Below are positions 45,647 through 55,141 of a stretch of DNA of 64,000 nucleotides, piece by piece. The translations under genes were made by a program, and so were the position numbers. Each line of letters starts with the position of its first letter. Within the stretch, counting starts at the first letter, position 1. The notes under the pieces were generated by a model that saw only the letters and a list, made by a program, of their open reading frames with translations, searched no databases and was not told where the DNA came from. Source of the stretch: Fuerstiella sp. (GTDB taxonomy: Bacteria > Planctomycetota > Planctomycetia > Planctomycetales > Planctomycetaceae); the NCBI GenBank assembly GCA_029245955.1, contig JAQWOH010000071.1:1-64000 (forward strand), written 5' to 3'.

Positions 45647-47086
45647 ATGACCAATGAAGTAGCCGTTCGACGAGATTTTCTGCGCAACGCCTTTTCCGGC
45701 ATCGGAGCACTGGCGTTCGGTGATCTGCTGGCGAACGACGTGTGTAGCGCAGTGGGTGCCCCTGATTCGTCTGTACCGGGGAAGCAGCACCTGCCGCGAC
45801 GGGCGAAGCACTGTATTTTTCTGTTCATGCAGGGCGGCGTCAGTCAGGTGGATTCGTTCGATTACAAGCCGGAGCTGAATAGGATTCATGGGCAGCCGTT
45901 GCCCAGGATTCCGAATATATCCGGCGAGCTGCAGGGGCGTCTGTCGTTTCCTCACGTCGCAGTCGGCAGCCCGTTTGAGTTTCAGCAGCATGGGGAATCG
46001 GGACTTTGGTTTTCAAACCTGTACCCCCATCTGTGTCAGCACGCGGACAGCCTGGCATTTGTTCGCGGCATCAGAACAGACAATCAGAATCACGGGCCGT
46101 CCACGCTGCACGTGACGACCGGCAGTCAGTTTCCTGGCAGTCCGTCGGTGGGTTCGTGGGTCAGTTACGGACTCGGTTCGTCCAACCGCAATATGCCCGG
46201 TTATGTTGTGATTCAGGATCCCAGGGGAGCTCCGGTGAACGGCGCTGCCGTCTGGGCCAACGGATATCTGCCGGCATCTTACCAGGGCACGCTGCTGCGT
46301 TCGACGGGCACGCCGATTCTGAATCTGAGGCGTCCGGGAGGGATCACACCCGCCCAGCAGCGGCGCGAATTTGATGCGCTGGCCTCGCTGAATCGTCAGC
46401 ATTCGCAGTTGCGGGCCGACGACACAGAACTCACGGCACGTCTGGAGGCGTACGAACTTGCATTTCGCATGCAGACGGAGGCTCCGGGGCTGGTCAGTCT
46501 GACCGGCGAGACTCGGGCAACGCAGCAGATGTACGGACTTGATGATGCGGCGACGGCCGGCTTCGGTCGCCAGTGTCTGCTGGCCCGCAGGCTTGTTGAA
46601 AGCGGTGTCCGGTACACACTGCTGGTACATGGCGTGCAGATCGGTCCTCACAGCTGGGACGATCATGGCGACGTGCAGGGCGGCATGATACGTCATTCAC
46701 GTGAAGTTGATCAGCCGGTAGCTGCGCTGCTGGAGGACCTGCAGACACGTGGTCTGCTGGAAGAGACTCTGGTGGTCTGGGCATCTGAGATGGGACGCAC
46801 GCCATTCCGTAACGGGGCGATGGGAAAGAAGCCCGGTCGTGAGCACAACTCGTGGAATCTCGTGATGTGGATGGCGGGCGGCGATGTGAAAGGCGGAGCA
46901 TCTGTCGGCGAGACCGACGAATTCAGTTTGCGGTCCGTTGACGAAGGAATCCACATTCGCGATGTGCATGCAACAGTGCTGAATCTGATGGGGCTGGACG
47001 ATGATCGCCTCCGTTTTCAGCACGCAGGCCGTATGCGGCAGCTGACTGACATTGGGGGAGATGTCCTGCACGACATCATTTCGTGA
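45647..47086 (+). CDS. DUF1501 protein, third operon
   Basis: 479 residues. I chose ATG 45647 over TTG 45641 because GGAG is ten bases upstream. Leader VRRDFLRNAFSGIGALAFGD, then the family core: CIFLFMQGGVSQVDSFDYKP, SYGLGSSNRNMPGYVV, EMGRTPFRNGAMGKKPGREHN, LMGLDDDRLRFQHAGRMRQLTD. It completes a three-gene unit with the PSD1-type gene and the aldolase. Its stop is 64 bases from the PhyH gene on the other strand. Confidence 0.92.
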   Translation: MTNEVAVRRDFLRNAFSGIGALAFGDLLANDVCSAVGAPDSSVPGKQHLPRRAKHCIFLFMQGGVSQVDSFDYKPELNRIHGQPLPRIPNISGELQGRLSFPHVAVGSPFEFQQHGESGLWFSNLYPHLCQHADSLAFVRGIRTDNQNHGPSTLHVTTGSQFPGSPSVGSWVSYGLGSSNRNMPGYVVIQDPRGAPVNGAAVWANGYLPASYQGTLLRSTGTPILNLRRPGGITPAQQRREFDALASLNRQHSQLRADDTELTARLEAYELAFRMQTEAPGLVSLTGETRATQQMYGLDDAATAGFGRQCLLARRLVESGVRYTLLVHGVQIGPHSWDDHGDVQGGMIRHSREVDQPVAALLEDLQTRGLLEETLVVWASEMGRTPFRNGAMGKKPGREHNSWNLVMWMAGGDVKGGASVGETDEFSLRSVDEGIHIRDVHATVLNLMGLDDDRLRFQHAGRMRQLTDIGGDVLHDIIS

Positions 47087-47150
47087 AGCAGAGCATATAA
47101 CTGGTTTTCAGGGGCGATCAGATGCCGCCATGACAGCATTCAGCTGCCGC

Positions 47151-47891
47151 TCAGGATTCCAGCCCTAAACTGTTATGCTGCGTCGCCAGCGCATGCTCAT
47201 AGCGACGGTAAGCCTCTTCGTCGCGTTCGCAGGACGTTCCATTGAACACCATAGCAAAGGACCTGCGATGTCGATGTGCGGATCTGTTAGAATCCGCGCG
47301 ATGAACGGTCCAGCCATGATGCACTGTTACGTCACCCGGCTGCAGGTGAACAGGGACTTCCTGCGCCTTGTCCTGGTCGCTGTAGTCAGAAATTCCCTGT
47401 GAAAAACCCAGCACAGAACTGCGTTCATGTGGTCGAGCACCATTTTTGTGTGAACCCGGCAGGTAGCGCAGACAACCGTTTTCTGCATCCACCGCGTCCA
47501 GGGCCACCCACATGGTCAATACGTTGGGCGGCGTCAGGTTAAAATAATAATTGTCCTGATGCGGGGGCGTTGGGTGGTTACTGCCCGGTGGTTTGTTGAA
47601 CCATTCCGGTGATTCGCAATCAGCTTCCTCGCCCAGTAGTTCTTCAGCCAGAGTTTTCCATTTCGGGTGCGACGTGTAGTTGCTGAAAAACTCATCACCT
47701 GTCATGTGCTGAAGCTGCCTCAGCGTTTCGGGGTGCTGACGATCATCGAAGAACGCCGCTGCGTCTGACAGTTGCGGAACGACTTCGCCGATATAGCGGG
47801 CCAGTTCTGCGGTCAGGAGAGTGAGTTCGTTACCGTCCAGAAACTGCCTGACGACAATGTAGCCCAGGTTACTGAACTGTTGATAATTCAT
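47151..47891 (-). CDS. phytanoyl-CoA dioxygenase (PhyH) family protein
   Basis: 246 residues. Iron ligands His111 and Asp113 in PPHQDNYYF and a distal His (H-R-A-D-S-N-R-S, His197), with Arg of the 2-oxoglutarate site in RSFAMVF. The family hydroxylates acyl-CoAs or small metabolites using Fe(II) and 2-oxoglutarate. No leader, so cytosolic. It is immediately downstream of the cupin and SelO genes on the same strand (57 bases from the cupin stop), but function cannot be tied to them. Confidence 0.88.
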   Translation of the reverse strand: MNYQQFSNLGYIVVRQFLDGNELTLLTAELARYIGEVVPQLSDAAAFFDDRQHPETLRQLQHMTGDEFFSNYTSHPKWKTLAEELLGEEADCESPEWFNKPPGSNHPTPPHQDNYYFNLTPPNVLTMWVALDAVDAENGCLRYLPGSHKNGARPHERSSVLGFSQGISDYSDQDKAQEVPVHLQPGDVTVHHGWTVHRADSNRSAHRHRRSFAMVFNGTSCERDEEAYRRYEHALATQHNSLGLES

Positions 47892-47948
47892 TGTTGAAGC
47901 TTTCAGAAGATGGCCGGTGCCAACCGGCTTTTGACCCCATTCCGTCGG

Positions 47949-48335
47949 TCATGCCTGCTTCTCATCAGAACGCGATTGATCCGGCACTGGAAATCGGACA
48001 CCCCTATATCTTGAATTCGATGAGGACTTCGCGAATGTTTCAGTGCCAACATTTTTTACGCTGTGAGTTGCCGGGACGGCCGGATATCCAGGGCGGTCTG
48101 AAACGATCCGCTCACCATCAACCGTGAAGGCAACGGCAGCACCTGCCTCAAGTTCAACAATGTACAGCAGTTCATTATCGGGGCCAAAAACTTCCAGAGT
48201 TGACCCCGAGACCACACGTACGACGTAGTTCAGCGTATGGGTGTGCAGTGCGCCGTGCTGGCCTGATTCAAGGTCCAGGTGCCAGACGATCACTCGATCG
48301 TCTTCGAACACCAATTTGGTTCCAACTCCGGACAT
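47949..48335 (-). CDS. small cupin protein with a probable frameshifted C-terminus
   Basis: 128 residues as it stands. The cupin core is clear: GQHGALHTHTLNYVVRVVSG carries the metal-binding His pair, then VELEAGAAVAFTVDGE and the second His in PATHSVKNVG. The final 20 residues look unrelated to the family. If one base is inserted near 48031, the frame reads TFREVLIEFKI and stops at TAG 48006-48004, the usual family end. A single-base deletion is the simplest explanation. The cupin core may still fold. Confidence 0.75.
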   Translation of the reverse strand: MSGVGTKLVFEDDRVIVWHLDLESGQHGALHTHTLNYVVRVVSGSTLEVFGPDNELLYIVELEAGAAVAFTVDGERIVSDRPGYPAVPATHSVKNVGTETFAKSSSNSRYRGVRFPVPDQSRSDEKQA

Positions 48336-48437
48336 TAGAATCTACTCACCTGAAGAATGCGGTGCACCCGGGTTGTGGCAGACGCCTCGCCCCGATTTCA
48401 TAGCTTATCAGATGGTGGCAGGCCGTGCAGGCCCGCT

Positions 48438-49898
48438 TCAGGTTCCGCAAAAGGTCGCGTGCACGACTTCATCCGGTGCTGGTGCGACTTCATAGGCTGA
48501 GAATTCTGCCTGTTCTGTAAATGGCTGTTGCAGTACTCGATTGAGACGGTGGAAAGGTTCGAAGTTGCCTTCGTTGCCGGCCGTGATAGCTTCTTCGATT
48601 CGGTGATTGCGCGGGACAAAGACCGGGTTGGCACGACGCATCAGAGCCAGGCAACGGTTGCGGTCGACCTGCTGCAGACGATTTCGCCATGCTTTCAGCC
48701 ACGTCAGAATTTCTGTGGGTTGTTTAAACAATCGTGAGACAGGCTCATCGCTGCCACTGTTTAGAGTTTCCGGCAGACGGCGAAAGACCAGTGTGAAGTC
48801 GGCTTCACCGACAGCCATCGTCTGCAGCAGTGCTTCGACCATGCTCCAGCTGTTCGCGTCGTCGGTCTGAAGTCCGATTTTAGCAGTGAGACGCTTCTTG
48901 AGTGCAGTCTGATGAACATTCGTAAAGGCGTCGAGTTCCGCTTCCGCCAGCGCGATGGCTGTTGGTCGATCAGTGTGCAGCAGGGGCAGAAGTGTTTCGG
49001 CGAAACGAGTCAGATTCCACTGGCCGATCGGCCCCTGGTTGCCGAATGCGTAACGCCCCTGATGATCGATGGAACTGAATGTCTTCGCCGGATGATAGGC
49101 GTCGAGAAAAGCGCACGGACCGTAGTCTATGGTTTCACCGGACACGGTCATGTTGTCGGTATTCATCACACCGTGGATGAATCCCAGTTGCATCCATTGA
49201 GCAATCAACTCAGCCTGTCGATTGATGACCTGTTTCAGCAGAGCGAGATAAGGGTTTTCAACGTGTCGTACGGCGGAATAGTGACGGGCAATGACGTAAT
49301 CAGCCAGGACCTGAAGATTGTTGACGTCCTGTCGGGCGGAAAACCACTGGAAGGTGCCGATACGGACGTGAGACTGAGCCACTCGCGTGAACACTCCACC
49401 AGGCATCAGCCCTTCGCGAACAACGTGATCCCCGCTGGCGACAGCAGCGAGGGCTCGAGTCGTCGGCACTCCAAGGGCGGCCATGGCCTCAGACATGATA
49501 TATTCCCGCAGCACCGGGCCTAAAGCTGAGCGTCCGTCGCCGCGACGTGAAAATGGTGTGGGGCCGGAACCTTTTAGTTGTATGTCACGGCGGACTCCAT
49601 TAGTGCCTACGACTTCCCCCAGCAGAATGGCGCGACCGTCACCAAGCTGTGGTGAAAATCCCCCGAACTGATGTCCTGAGTATGACATGGCCAGAGGATC
49701 CGAGCCGTCTGCGGACTGATTGCCGGACAGGATGCCCAGGCCTTCTTCAGAATCAAGCCGGGTCGCGTCGATACCGAGTTCCGCCGCCAGACAGTGGTTC
49801 AGCCGAATCATCGTCGGCGTCCCAACCGGAGTCGGGACGACCCGCTTGAAGAAAGTGTCCGGCAGTTGAGCGTAGGTGTTGTCGAAGACGAATGGCAT
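48438..49898 (-). CDS. selO: SelO/YdiU protein adenylyltransferase
   Basis: 486 residues, the normal length. Family signatures: SYSGHQFGGFSPQLGDGRA, IQLKGSGPTPFSRRGDGR, VGTPTTRAL-type region (LGVPTTRALAAVASGD), GFIHGVMNTDNM (catalytic Asn and Asp), DYGPCAFLDAYHP and the C-terminal TFCGT. SelO is a pseudokinase-fold enzyme that transfers AMP to protein hydroxyls, known to act in redox stress. No leader. Last gene before the HlyD region. No Shine-Dalgarno is obvious. Confidence 0.95.
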   Translation of the reverse strand: MPFVFDNTYAQLPDTFFKRVVPTPVGTPTMIRLNHCLAAELGIDATRLDSEEGLGILSGNQSADGSDPLAMSYSGHQFGGFSPQLGDGRAILLGEVVGTNGVRRDIQLKGSGPTPFSRRGDGRSALGPVLREYIMSEAMAALGVPTTRALAAVASGDHVVREGLMPGGVFTRVAQSHVRIGTFQWFSARQDVNNLQVLADYVIARHYSAVRHVENPYLALLKQVINRQAELIAQWMQLGFIHGVMNTDNMTVSGETIDYGPCAFLDAYHPAKTFSSIDHQGRYAFGNQGPIGQWNLTRFAETLLPLLHTDRPTAIALAEAELDAFTNVHQTALKKRLTAKIGLQTDDANSWSMVEALLQTMAVGEADFTLVFRRLPETLNSGSDEPVSRLFKQPTEILTWLKAWRNRLQQVDRNRCLALMRRANPVFVPRNHRIEEAITAGNEGNFEPFHRLNRVLQQPFTEQAEFSAYEVAPAPDEVVHATFCGT

Positions 49899-50187
49899 GG
49901 GTGATCAATTTGAAAGAGCATCACTCCCGAGGTGATGAGCGGGCACGGGGCGCATAAGCAGGGAACAGTTTACAATTGTATGCCGTGCTTCACCGCCCAG
50001 GGGGACGGCGAAGCCAATTCTCCGAGCGATTCTGAAAACAGACATATTCTCAGCAGCTGCAAATGGTACACTTTATCTCCGCGGTCAAAATAGCATGGGG
50101 TTTTGAACCGTCTCAGGACAGTAACTGACGCTGACGCTGACGCTGACGCTGACGCTGACGCTGACGCTGACGCTGGAGAAAAGAACT
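49899..50187. other. divergent intergenic region with a hexanucleotide repeat
   Basis: Holds promoters for SelO (minus) and the HlyD gene (plus), and the CTGACG array (separate entry). Frames here are artefacts of the repeat. Confidence 0.6.
50125..50172 (+). repeat. hexanucleotide microsatellite (CTGACG) x8
   Basis: Eight perfect copies, ending two bases before the GGAG ribosome-binding site of the HlyD gene. A 5' leader repeat, so changes in copy number alter leader length or secondary structure, not frame. Confidence 0.97.
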
Positions 50188-52941
50188 GTGTCGACTTTTT
50201 CGGCTGCTGAAACACAGAAACATTCAAAGCGAGGCGGGCAACAATTCGGCGACGATGGCCATGACGCCTCAGGGAGCCGTTCGTGGGGAGGCGGTATACT
50301 GGCGATTAGCATTGTCACGATGTTGGCTGCGGCGACCTTTTGGCTGCGGGGGGCCATATCAGATGGCGGAATCGTCCCCCCACTGACTCATACGATGACG
50401 CGTGGTACGTTGGTTGTCGGCGTTACAGAACAGGGGACTCTGGAAAGTTCCAGGAACACCGAAATCAAGTGCCGGATTCGGGGCGGCTACGGCGGGCGTG
50501 GTGGCCGCAGCACTGTCACATGGGTTATTCCGTCAGGCACAATGGTGCAGGCAGGGGACGAATTGGTCAGACTGGATACCAAGCGGATTGAAGAGACGGT
50601 CAGTTTGGGAAAGACGGACTTAAACAACGCGGTGGCTGAGCTCGCACAGGCTCAGGCTGAACTGGAGAAGGCTCAGGTGGCTGTCGATGGTTACCTGGAC
50701 GGCACGTATCGCGAGGAGATGCAGAAGAAGGTTGGTCGGCAGGTCACTGCCAGACGCAACCTTGAGAACGCACAAACATTATTGCTGAGTTCTCAGGCGT
50801 TGTTCAAGAAAGGATACGTCACGGAACTCGAAGTTGAGGGGATGGGCTTCACTGTCAGATGCGCGGAGTTGGAAGCGGAGGTCGTGGCGACGGAGATTGA
50901 TGTGCTGTCACGACTGATACGGGCGGAGAAACTGGACAGCCTGAATGGAGAGTTGAACGCGATACAGGCCAGGGTTGCGGGGCGGGAAGCAGGTGTTGCT
51001 CTGGAACAGGGGCGACTGGATCTGGCGGAGGTTGAGCTGGAAAATTGCGTTATCAGAGCACCTCGCAGCGGACTTGTAATTTATCCTTCGACGGCGAAGT
51101 GGAAAAATACGCCTGATATCGACGCGGGTGCGAGCGTTCACAATAACCAGATTCTGCTGTTGATGCCTGACCTGTCGCAAATGCAGGTCAGAATTGGAAT
51201 TCATGAATCGATCGCCAGCGGGCTCATGCCGGGACTCGCAGCGGAAGTCACGTTGCCGGACAGAACGCTTGATGCTACGGTTTCTTCTGTGGCGGCGATC
51301 GCCAGTCCCGCTGGCTGGTGGACGGGGAACGCGGTGAAGTATGAAACTATCATCGAACTGCCGTCCGTGGCAGGACTCAATCCCGGGAAGACTGCCGATG
51401 TCGAAGTCATCGTGGCTCGCCACGAGAACGTTCTGTCCGTGCCTGCGACGGCAGTTGTTGACACGGACGAGGGGCACATCTGCTGGGTTGCGACGGACGA
51501 TGAAATACAACGTCGTTCTCTGGAGTTGGGGGCTAGCAATGATCAGTTTATCGTTGTTGAGACCGGCTTGATGGCAGGCGACAGGGTTGTGCTGGACCCA
51601 ACTGCGTCTGTTGCAGAAGCACGTGAACTAGTGGGGCCGACTCGGGTACACAGGATTACCCGCGGTGATCTGCCGGTTACGCTGACGGAACAGGGAACTC
51701 TGGAGAGTTCCGACGACACGAAGATCAAGTGCAGAGTCCGAGGAAACAGCACCATCAACTGGGTGATTGAGAGTGGTACGCACGTGGAGGCCGGGGACGA
51801 ACTGATTCGCCTGGAAAACAAACAGATCGAAGAGTACCTGCATGAACGCAAGAAATTTGCTCACTTGTCCAGGGATGCGGCAATTACATTCCGGGCTCAG
51901 GCAAAGAGTGCAGGAGTTGCCATCTCGGTGTACACGGAAGGTACCTATCGCACTGATCTAATGAATATGGAAAAAGACATGGCAGTCGCTGAAGCAGATC
52001 TGCGCAGCGCACAGAACCTGCTTGGACATCAGCAATTGATGGCCCAAAGTAAGTACGTCAGTGAACTGGACCTGGAGGAAAGTGAATTTGCCGTCCGTAT
52101 CGCAACAGCGCGACTTGAAAAATGTAAAACTGACATCGGCGTCCTGAAGCAGTTTACTCGAGAAGAACAAGTCGTGTCGTTGAAGGGGAACTGGGCAGCC
52201 GCGAAGGCTGCCGCGAACGGGCATGAGGAGGTGCTTATGATGGATGAGGAACGGATCGCCTTAGCGAATAAAGAGAATGAACGCTGCGTTGTCAAAGCTG
52301 AAAGGAGTGGCATCGTGATCTACCCCGGCGCCGATGAGTGGGAAAATGCCCCGGATATCGCTGAAGGCGCGACGGTTCATCATGATCAGGTGTTGCTGCT
52401 GATGCCCGACCTGTCGCAGATGCAGGTCAGGTTTGGCATCCATGAGTCCATGGTTGACCGTGTTAAGCCAGGGATGTCTGCGACTGTAACCCTGCCTGAA
52501 ACGTCGCTTGTCGGCGAGGTTATTTCTGTCGCCTCGACGGCGCAACCTGCGGGATGGTGGACGGGGAACATCGTCAAGTACGATGCGATCATCAAACTTC
52601 CGTCAGTGGAGGGGCTGAAACCAGGTATGAGCGCCGAGGTTGAAGTGACGATGGATCGGCACGAAGACAAGCTGACAATTCCCGTGACGGCAGTGGTGGA
52701 AACCGCTGAAGGATATTCTTGCTGGGTTGGGACTCCCGAGCAAGCACAGCGGCGTGCTTTGGATCTGGGGGATGGCAATGATGTGTCGATCGTCGTTGAG
52801 AATGGCCTGGTAGAAGGGGAACAGGTTGTTCTCAATCCAGCCGATTTTATCGAGCAGGCGCGATTGAGCCTGATACCGAGTGGCGATGGAGTTAGCCGCG
52901 GGCCGGCCGAGCCCACGACTGCCGTAGACCAGGTGCGGTAG
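50188..52941 (+). CDS. double-length HlyD-type membrane-fusion adaptor
   Basis: 917 residues. GTG start with GGAG nine bases upstream. A single membrane segment lies at about residues 36-54, after a polar N-terminus. Two complete adaptor units follow, offset by about 420 residues: TRGTLVVGVTEQGTLESS at 71 and TRGDLPVTLTEQGTLESS at 491. Each contains a lipoyl half, a long coiled-coil hairpin (repeat 1 about 185-290), the second lipoyl half (SGLVIYPS / SGIVIYPG), the beta-barrel (LLLMPDLSQMQVR / the same sequence) and a membrane-proximal domain (VPATAVVDT / IPVTAVVET). A normal adaptor has one. No ABC, RND or outer-membrane partner is adjacent. It may span a wider envelope or act as a pre-formed dimer. 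Confidence 0.9.
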   Translation: MSTFSAAETQKHSKRGGQQFGDDGHDASGSRSWGGGILAISIVTMLAAATFWLRGAISDGGIVPPLTHTMTRGTLVVGVTEQGTLESSRNTEIKCRIRGGYGGRGGRSTVTWVIPSGTMVQAGDELVRLDTKRIEETVSLGKTDLNNAVAELAQAQAELEKAQVAVDGYLDGTYREEMQKKVGRQVTARRNLENAQTLLLSSQALFKKGYVTELEVEGMGFTVRCAELEAEVVATEIDVLSRLIRAEKLDSLNGELNAIQARVAGREAGVALEQGRLDLAEVELENCVIRAPRSGLVIYPSTAKWKNTPDIDAGASVHNNQILLLMPDLSQMQVRIGIHESIASGLMPGLAAEVTLPDRTLDATVSSVAAIASPAGWWTGNAVKYETIIELPSVAGLNPGKTADVEVIVARHENVLSVPATAVVDTDEGHICWVATDDEIQRRSLELGASNDQFIVVETGLMAGDRVVLDPTASVAEARELVGPTRVHRITRGDLPVTLTEQGTLESSDDTKIKCRVRGNSTINWVIESGTHVEAGDELIRLENKQIEEYLHERKKFAHLSRDAAITFRAQAKSAGVAISVYTEGTYRTDLMNMEKDMAVAEADLRSAQNLLGHQQLMAQSKYVSELDLEESEFAVRIATARLEKCKTDIGVLKQFTREEQVVSLKGNWAAAKAAANGHEEVLMMDEERIALANKENERCVVKAERSGIVIYPGADEWENAPDIAEGATVHHDQVLLLMPDLSQMQVRFGIHESMVDRVKPGMSATVTLPETSLVGEVISVASTAQPAGWWTGNIVKYDAIIKLPSVEGLKPGMSAEVEVTMDRHEDKLTIPVTAVVETAEGYSCWVGTPEQAQRRALDLGDGNDVSIVVENGLVEGEQVVLNPADFIEQARLSLIPSGDGVSRGPAEPTTAVDQVR

Positions 52942-53240
52942 ACGGGGGTGAGAATACGTTCTTGTAAATTCTTTTCGTTGATTGTTCGTGGAACTGAACA
53001 TACATCGACTACCCACTGCCTCCCGAAACGAAGCCGCGCAGCGGTGGCTGTCACTTCCGGCACGCGTCGCGAATCAGTCTTCTTTCTGTTCATCAGGCGG
53101 CCCAGATTATCAACTCAGACAGCATCGGCGATGCTGATGTGTCGACAGGCACTGATTGATGCTCACAGGACTGACGTTGAAGGCGGCACGGATATTGTGC
53201 AGGGCGCTGTTGAAAGATTGCAGAAGTCGGCCCGCCTGGC
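52942..53240. other. 300 bases without a gene
   Basis: Downstream of the HlyD gene and facing the stop of the membrane protein. No frame with signals, no terminator. Confidence 0.5.
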
Positions 53241-53576
53241 TCAGGCCATGCCGGAGTGCAGCATGATCCACAGAGCAAGTGTACTCGCAAGGAGAAGTCC
53301 ACTGGTGAACAACAGCCACCGGCGCTGCTGCCAGACTGCCTTCAACGGCGTCATCTGAAATGCCAGGTCTACCGCGTATGCAGCGCAGTAGAGTACGTTG
53401 GCAATTCCGGCAAGGACCAGAAGCACGATTCCCGCACCCAGCCAGTGTGCCGGGGTACCTGCCAGAATGTCTTCTCCCCAGCACGAAATCACAAGAAGGG
53501 CAAGAACGCCGTTGTAAGTAATGCGTTTTCGTTCCCAGTACGAAACCGCGTCGGTAATATGCGGCTTAATGTCCAT
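53241..53576 (-). CDS. small membrane protein of unknown function
   Basis: 111 residues from Met 53576 (starts at 53585 or 53618 are also possible, none with a good ribosome-binding site). Begins MDIKPHITDAVSYWERKRIT, then three hydrophobic segments at about 22-34, 45-68 and 87-107. The S-Y-W-E-x-x-R-x-x-Y-N opening recurs in unnamed bacterial membrane proteins. No partner gene. Function unknown. Confidence 0.6.
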   Translation of the reverse strand: MDIKPHITDAVSYWERKRITYNGVLALLVISCWGEDILAGTPAHWLGAGIVLLVLAGIANVLYCAAYAVDLAFQMTPLKAVWQQRRWLLFTSGLLLASTLALWIMLHSGMA

Positions 53577-55141
53577 GGGGATCATTCGTTTATTCAAGAG
53601 GCACGTTTGAGGCAACATGGCAGTCCGACGACGTTCAAGTACGATGCCGCGTCGCCGCCACCACCCGGACCTTTACCTCACGTTTTTCATTATCAAGCCA
53701 GACAATATTACCACTGGGTTTACTCAGGAATCCAGCCCAAAACGCGTGGGCGGACATACGATCGCTGACGTGTCCGGCGACGTTTGCTGTCGGCTTCGGA
53801 TATCGAATTATGAATTGCAGCGACCTGTTTGCTTGATGCAGCTGTTCGCATTTCTTCTGAAGACGCGTCCCCACGGCGGGGTTGTTGCCGTCGGAAGACA
53901 GCTGCCTGAGTTCAAAGATACAGAGTCAGAGTCGCTACAGACAAGAAATGTCAGTTCCCGAATGTTATGGAAAGACGTCAACGCCGTATCAGAGTTGCTG
54001 ACGGTCACCGCAATCCGGTCAATATCTGCCGGGCCGTCTTGATTACTCAGGAGTCCTGATCGTTGTCTGTCGTCGGCGTGAGGTCGCGATGAACGATTGA
54101 GCTCCTCGTAACCGCGTACCAGGCGGCAGTGAACACGACAGATTGTCCGTGCTTGTGTCGAGCCACAAGCCGTTTTGTCGACAGTCGGAATGTGCCCCGT
54201 CCTCGAGTATCAGTCAGTTGAACGATATCGTTACACCATTTCGATTTCCGATTCACGGTGAGTGCTGTTACGCCGTAAGTTTCACGGTCAATACGAATGG
54301 ACTCTTGCACCCGTGTGGACCGATCAGCGATGTCAGATTGCCGGAATTGAGCCCCGCGTTGGATCTTGCGGATGACATTAAACCACAGCTTTCGGTTCGG
54401 GTGCATTCGACGCAGCGACCTGACAGGGAGACGCAGGCATAGTTCTGATGAGTGGCAGTCGGCTGTGGTACTATCTACAACCGTGGGCGTTCCTTCCCGG
54501 CGTCGAGCCACATCACGCAGTCCGTCCGCCGGGTGACTCAGGGCGACCGTTTCTTTGTCCGAATTGCTGGCATAAAGAAACCAGTCGAAATCGAACTTCA
54601 TGCGCCGGATTTCCGCGATTCCCGGGCATCAGAAATATTCGCTGCATTTGACGTCTTCACCAAAGATGACGTTCACGTTGGCGGTTGTGGGCAGGAAGTG
54701 CTTCCATCGAATGTGATTAAGCAGATGAACAAGAAGTCCTTTCCTGACGTGTTCGGTCTGATATGGAAATCAGCGTCACTCGTGCCTTGCGGAACAATTG
54801 CGGTAGATACTGACCGTTGTTCCGAGGTTACGAAAAATTATTCAATGATCCCGTTGTGCTGCGTCGTGTGCCACCTTGTCGTGGCGAGCGGCCGTACCAG
54901 ACAGGTTCCGTTGCGGTTCACGGAAACTGTGTGGTTGCGGTGAATTCGACAGGCACAGTATCTACAATGTGCGCGACGAATCCGGTCGAAAAAAAATATG
55001 ACGGCGTCCGTATTGATACGCATTGCCGATGCAGCGGACGGAACCGGCCGGCTGCCGTTACCATGAATTGAGCCAATCCTGTGCGCCGCAGCATGTGTTC
55101 CTGATCATGTAAGATGACATCAAACTGTCTGGATGAATTGA
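53577..55141. other. 1.6 kb of probable decayed coding sequence
   Basis: Several moderately long frames exist on both strands (for example minus 54047-54601 and plus 54452-54943) without ribosome-binding sites or recognisable motifs. A minus-strand stretch at 53810-54010 (SFHNIRELTFL) has a faint leucine-rich-repeat look. I cannot name a gene and treat it as eroded. Confidence 0.4.

Noticed and set aside
49970-50357. Frames with Ser-Ala or Val-Ser repeats near the CTGACG array
   Set aside because: Same cause: repeat translated in other frames.
53577-55141. Several frames of 100-180 residues
   Set aside because: No start signals and no recognisable domain; probably eroded sequence.
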